DNA from: Effusibacillus dendaii
GTDB lineage: Bacteria; Bacillota; Bacilli; Tumebacillales; Effusibacillaceae
Direction of reading: 5' to 3'
Length of the DNA: 64,000 bases
NCBI RefSeq assembly: GCF_015097055.1
Contig: NZ_AP023366.1
Coordinates: forward strand, 1,860,001 to 1,924,000
Shown here: in pieces, positions 61,678 to 64,000 of the stretch
Layout: each line of letters begins with the position of its first letter
Position numbering within the stretch: position 1 is the stretch's first letter
Translations under genes and position numbers: made by a program
Notes under the pieces: generated by a model
The model's input: only the letters and a program-made list of their open reading frames with translations
The model's database searches: none
What the model was told of the DNA's origin: nothing

Positions 61678-62130
61678 TTACTCATCCTTTACCTGCATCA
61701 ATTCAATATAGTTTCCTTCCGGGTCGCGCAAAAAACAAAAACGGGTGGCCTGCTCCGATGCGGAACGTCCATCTGTCAAAGGCGGAGAAACGAATGAGGC
61801 TCCTTGACTCATCAATTCCTGATAAGACTGTTCCAAATTCTGCACCTGAAAGGCCATATGCCGGTAGCCAGCCTGATTCGGGCGGGACGAGCCTATTTTC
61901 CCGGCTGTTAAATCGTTGTATTGCACCATTTCCACCCCAAAATCGGACCCAGGCAGCCGCAAACGGGCCATTTTGACAGACGCATCCGGTAAACCGGCTC
62001 CCCTGCAATAGGCCTCATTCGCGATTTCCGACTGGACGATCACTTCAAACCCCAGTACATTCCGATAAAAATCAAGCATGACATCGAGGTCGTACGCAAC
62101 CAGGTTGATATGAAGCGGTTTTACAAGCAC
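61678..62130 (-). CDS. VOC-superfamily (glyoxalase/dioxygenase-fold) protein 1
   Basis: A 150-residue metalloenzyme-fold protein with two beta-alpha-beta-beta-beta modules: KPLHINLVAYDLDVMLDFYR then NVLGFEVIVQSEIANEAYC, and YRHMAFQVQNLEQSYQELMS then FCFLRDPEGNYIELMQVKDE. Metal-ligand candidates are the first-strand His (HIN), Glu in VEMVQ and His in YRHMAF, with the C-terminal Glu in YIELMQ. GTG 62130 follows TGGAGGT. It is one base after the second VOC gene and overlaps the small gene downstream. Substrate unknown. Confidence 0.85.
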   Translation of the reverse strand: MLVKPLHINLVAYDLDVMLDFYRNVLGFEVIVQSEIANEAYCRGAGLPDASVKMARLRLPGSDFGVEMVQYNDLTAGKIGSSRPNQAGYRHMAFQVQNLEQSYQELMSQGASFVSPPLTDGRSASEQATRFCFLRDPEGNYIELMQVKDE

Positions 62131-62131
62131 A

Positions 62132-62512
62132 CTAAGACCTCCAGTAACAAACTTCCAACCGATTTCCGTCCGGGTCGCGAAAGCCGAAGTAGGTGACCCT
62201 TCCGTCGTCCTCCAGCTCTTCTACCTCGACTCCCTTATTTTTCAAAGTTTCATATAACGTTTCCGGATTTTCAGCAAACAGAATCGGATATGTGGTCGAA
62301 AACCGTCTGGCTGGCATTACTTCATCCGAGTGCAATTCGTACAAGGTAAGGGGCGTCTCCCCCTCGCCGATTTTGAAAACGGCGATACGGTGGTCGTCCT
62401 CCCCGATATAAGCCGCTTCCAATCCTAACACTTCTTGATACCAACGGCACGCTTTTTTTATATTCTTGACACGCAATAAAACGGTATCGATTCGTTTGAA
62501 GAAACCGGCCAT
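62132..62512 (-). CDS. VOC-superfamily protein 2
   Basis: A 126-residue VOC protein: FKRIDTVLLRVKNIKKACRW then YQEVLGLEAAYIGEDDH and a second half ending FGFRDPDGNRLEVCYWRS. The usual first-strand His is replaced by Asp/Thr (RIDTVL), so the metal site is incomplete and it may be a binding or resistance-type member, not a glyoxalase. It precedes VOC protein 1 by one base, suggesting a pair that forms one functional unit. It follows cydB by 39 bases. Confidence 0.82.
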   Translation of the reverse strand: MAGFFKRIDTVLLRVKNIKKACRWYQEVLGLEAAYIGEDDHRIAVFKIGEGETPLTLYELHSDEVMPARRFSTTYPILFAENPETLYETLKNKGVEVEELEDDGRVTYFGFRDPDGNRLEVCYWRS

Positions 62513-62551
62513 CCCGCTTCCCCCTGTCAGTTGCTCGTGGTATCCGCTTGG

Positions 62552-63562
62552 TTACTTTCTGCCCTGTACATATCCGGCATTAAACAGGAAAAGACGCATC
62601 AGCAGGTAGAGAGACGGCACCAGCAGACACAATCCTCCGACAAACGCCCATACAAGCGCCTCTGCCATAATCGGATTGTTGACACCTGAATAAATTGTAA
62701 CATACGGATACAGCAAATAGGGCATATGTCCAATTCCATATCCGAAGAATGCGCTGGCAAACTGCAGCATGACGAATATAAACGCCAGCCCGTACGATTT
62801 TTTCCGGATGAGCAGGCTAACGGCACAGAGAAAAAACGCGAACGACAGGATAAACAGCCAACTGACATCCAGCATATTGTTAAAAAACTCCAGATTATGG
62901 TTGCGAAGCGAGAGAAACACCAGGAAACTGGCAAAAATCGTCGGGAAGCTCCAGAATACCGCCCATGTCCGCAGCAGCTCTTCCGCCTGTTTGTCCTGCG
63001 CCCGGTTCGCATAATAGGTTAAAAAACTGGCACTGATAAACAGAACGCTGACCAACGCCAAAAACACAACCGACCAGGAATAAGGGCTGGCAAACAGTTT
63101 GCCCATTAAAAGTACCACATTGTTCCCTTGTTTCTCAACAAACCCGCCGATCGATATGGTCAATACAGTGGCCAGCGACGCGGGTATCAAAAGCCCCGTG
63201 AATCCGTAGAGAAACAGAAACACCGTATTGGTCTTGCCGTAATGGTCAAAGGCGTAAAACGAACCGCGAATTGCCAACAGCACCAGCGCAATGCTGGCAG
63301 GCACCAGCAATGCGGTTCCGTAGTAGTAAGCCGTATCAGGGAAAAAACCGACAATCCCTACCACGAAAAAGATCAAAAATACGTTCGTCACTTCCCACAC
63401 CGGCGACAGGTACCGCTGGATCACCTGATTGACAATCTCACCCGTACCGGTCCATTTGCCGTAAAGGGCAAAGAACCCGGCGCCAAAATCGATTGACGCT
63501 ACGATCACGTAACCAAGCAAAAACAGCCATAGAATTGTAATTCCAAGCAATTCGATTGACAT
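62552..63562 (-). CDS. cydB: Cytochrome bd ubiquinol/menaquinol oxidase subunit II
   Basis: A 336-residue membrane protein with eight or nine helices. It begins MSIELLGITILWLFLLGYVI and has the characteristic IDFGAGFFALYGKWTG and YLSPVWEVTNVFLIFFVVGI segments of CydB. With CydA it forms the high-affinity terminal oxidase that reduces oxygen to water with quinol electrons. ATG 63562 follows AAAGGCGGTG; an ATG two codons earlier is equally in frame. The gap from cydA is 16 bases. Confidence 0.93.
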   Translation of the reverse strand: MSIELLGITILWLFLLGYVIVASIDFGAGFFALYGKWTGTGEIVNQVIQRYLSPVWEVTNVFLIFFVVGIVGFFPDTAYYYGTALLVPASIALVLLAIRGSFYAFDHYGKTNTVFLFLYGFTGLLIPASLATVLTISIGGFVEKQGNNVVLLMGKLFASPYSWSVVFLALVSVLFISASFLTYYANRAQDKQAEELLRTWAVFWSFPTIFASFLVFLSLRNHNLEFFNNMLDVSWLFILSFAFFLCAVSLLIRKKSYGLAFIFVMLQFASAFFGYGIGHMPYLLYPYVTIYSGVNNPIMAEALVWAFVGGLCLLVPSLYLLMRLFLFNAGYVQGRK

Positions 63563-63578
63563 ATGCACACCGCCTTTT

Positions 63579-64000
63579 CTAGAGCGTTATGCCCCGTTTT
63601 TGCATTTCCGCTTCGGGTGGATTTTTCTTCGTCATCCGTAACAGGACATAGATGCAAACCACACCTAACACCAGGTAAAGCAACGCAAACAAAATCAGCA
63701 TGGCGCCCACATCACTGGATGTCGTGACGCCTTGACTCGTACGCATATACCCTCGCAAAATCCAGGGTTGTCGACCGATTTCCGCAAACATCCAGCCAAG
63801 CTCAATTCCTATCACGGAAAGCGGTCCTCCCAGTACGATCAAACGCAGCAGCCAGGAATTCCATTCCTGGCTTTTGTTCCAAATTCGGATGACGAGGAAC
63901 AGCAGACTGATAGCCACCGCATACACCCCTACGCCCACCATCAAATCAAACAGGTAATGGACGAAAAGCGGCGGCCATACGTCTTTCGGAAACTCGTTGA
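63579..64000 (-). CDS. cydA: Cytochrome bd oxidase subunit I, C-terminal part (runs off the window)
   Basis: The frame extends from the stop codon at 63579 to the window edge, 140 codons. PPLFVHYLFDLMVGVGVYAV, LGGPLSVIGIELGWMFAEIG and RQPWILRGYMRTSQGVTTSS match the C-terminal helices of CydA; the E-x-G-R-Q-P-W block is the most conserved part of the family near the quinol-side Glu. The protein's haem ligands and Q loop lie outside the window. It is cotranscribed with cydB. Confidence 0.93.
   Translation of the reverse strand, partial: NEFPKDVWPPLFVHYLFDLMVGVGVYAVAISLLFLVIRIWNKSQEWNSWLLRLIVLGGPLSVIGIELGWMFAEIGRQPWILRGYMRTSQGVTTSSDVGAMLILFALLYLVLGVVCIYVLLRMTKKNPPEAEMQKRGITL

Overview
The window looks like the chromosome of an endospore-forming Gram-positive bacterium of the order Bacillales. 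Evidence: a gerA-gerB-gerC germinant-receptor operon, a YhcN/YlaJ sporulation lipoprotein, an alpha/beta-type SASP, an RsfA-like prespore regulator, AGGAGG-type ribosome binding sites with many TTG/GTG starts, a T-box leader, and FabL beside FabI. Gene content and the dispersed repeats would suit the Alicyclobacillaceae (Effusibacillus/Tumebacillus-like), but that placement is inference. No rRNA, tRNA, prophage, insertion sequence or CRISPR array was seen. Most genes are on the minus strand.

Layout. 0-7.3 kb: end of a glycosyltransferase gene, rnhA, sporulation lipoprotein, ger operon, a broken DUF2935 gene and a palindromic repeat cluster. 7.3-17.2 kb: aroF with a T-box leader, ygzB, a YunD-like phosphoesterase, an acyl-CoA synthetase with FadR-like operators, a TPR gene behind a class I c-di-GMP riboswitch, an HD/yktB/glycosyltransferase operon, mug, cupin. 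17.2-21.5 kb: bioAFDB under a BirA operator. 21.6-28.7 kb: HAD phosphatase, signal peptidase, SASP, RsfA, fabL, DUF402, metallophosphoesterase, a decayed stretch, then fabI. 29-33 kb: a glycosyltransferase, then a compact minus-strand operon mutY / HesB-like gene / BI-1 / GntR; the HesB-like gene carries an in-frame UGA exactly where the family has its cysteine and is a probable selenoprotein. 33-38 kb: a repeat-rich small protein, truncated rocD and fic remnants, an M29 aminopeptidase, a DUF4097 membrane protein. 38-41.7 kb: class I fumarase, an EAL phosphodiesterase behind a class II c-di-GMP riboswitch, uppP. 42-50 kb: paired HTH proteins, GNAT, HD-GYP, DMT transporter, csaA, trmB (frameshifted at A9), and a decayed GGDEF/HD-GYP plus DUF5317 pair. 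50-64 kb: pepF, truncated haemoglobin, polysaccharide deacetylase, a nitrilase pseudogene, a double-dynamin (dynA), a GAF-GGDEF cyclase, a haem-oxygenase-like protein, two VOC proteins and cydAB.

Two themes stand out. First, cyclic-di-GMP: one diguanylate cyclase, one EAL protein, one intact HD-GYP, one wrecked GGDEF/HD-GYP, and two riboswitches of different classes, all within 47 kb. Second, gene decay: about nine truncated or frameshifted genes, including pieces of proC and rocD, lie between healthy operons. Some single-base frameshifts sit in homopolymers (A9, T6, G6), so sequencing error must be excluded before calling those biological.
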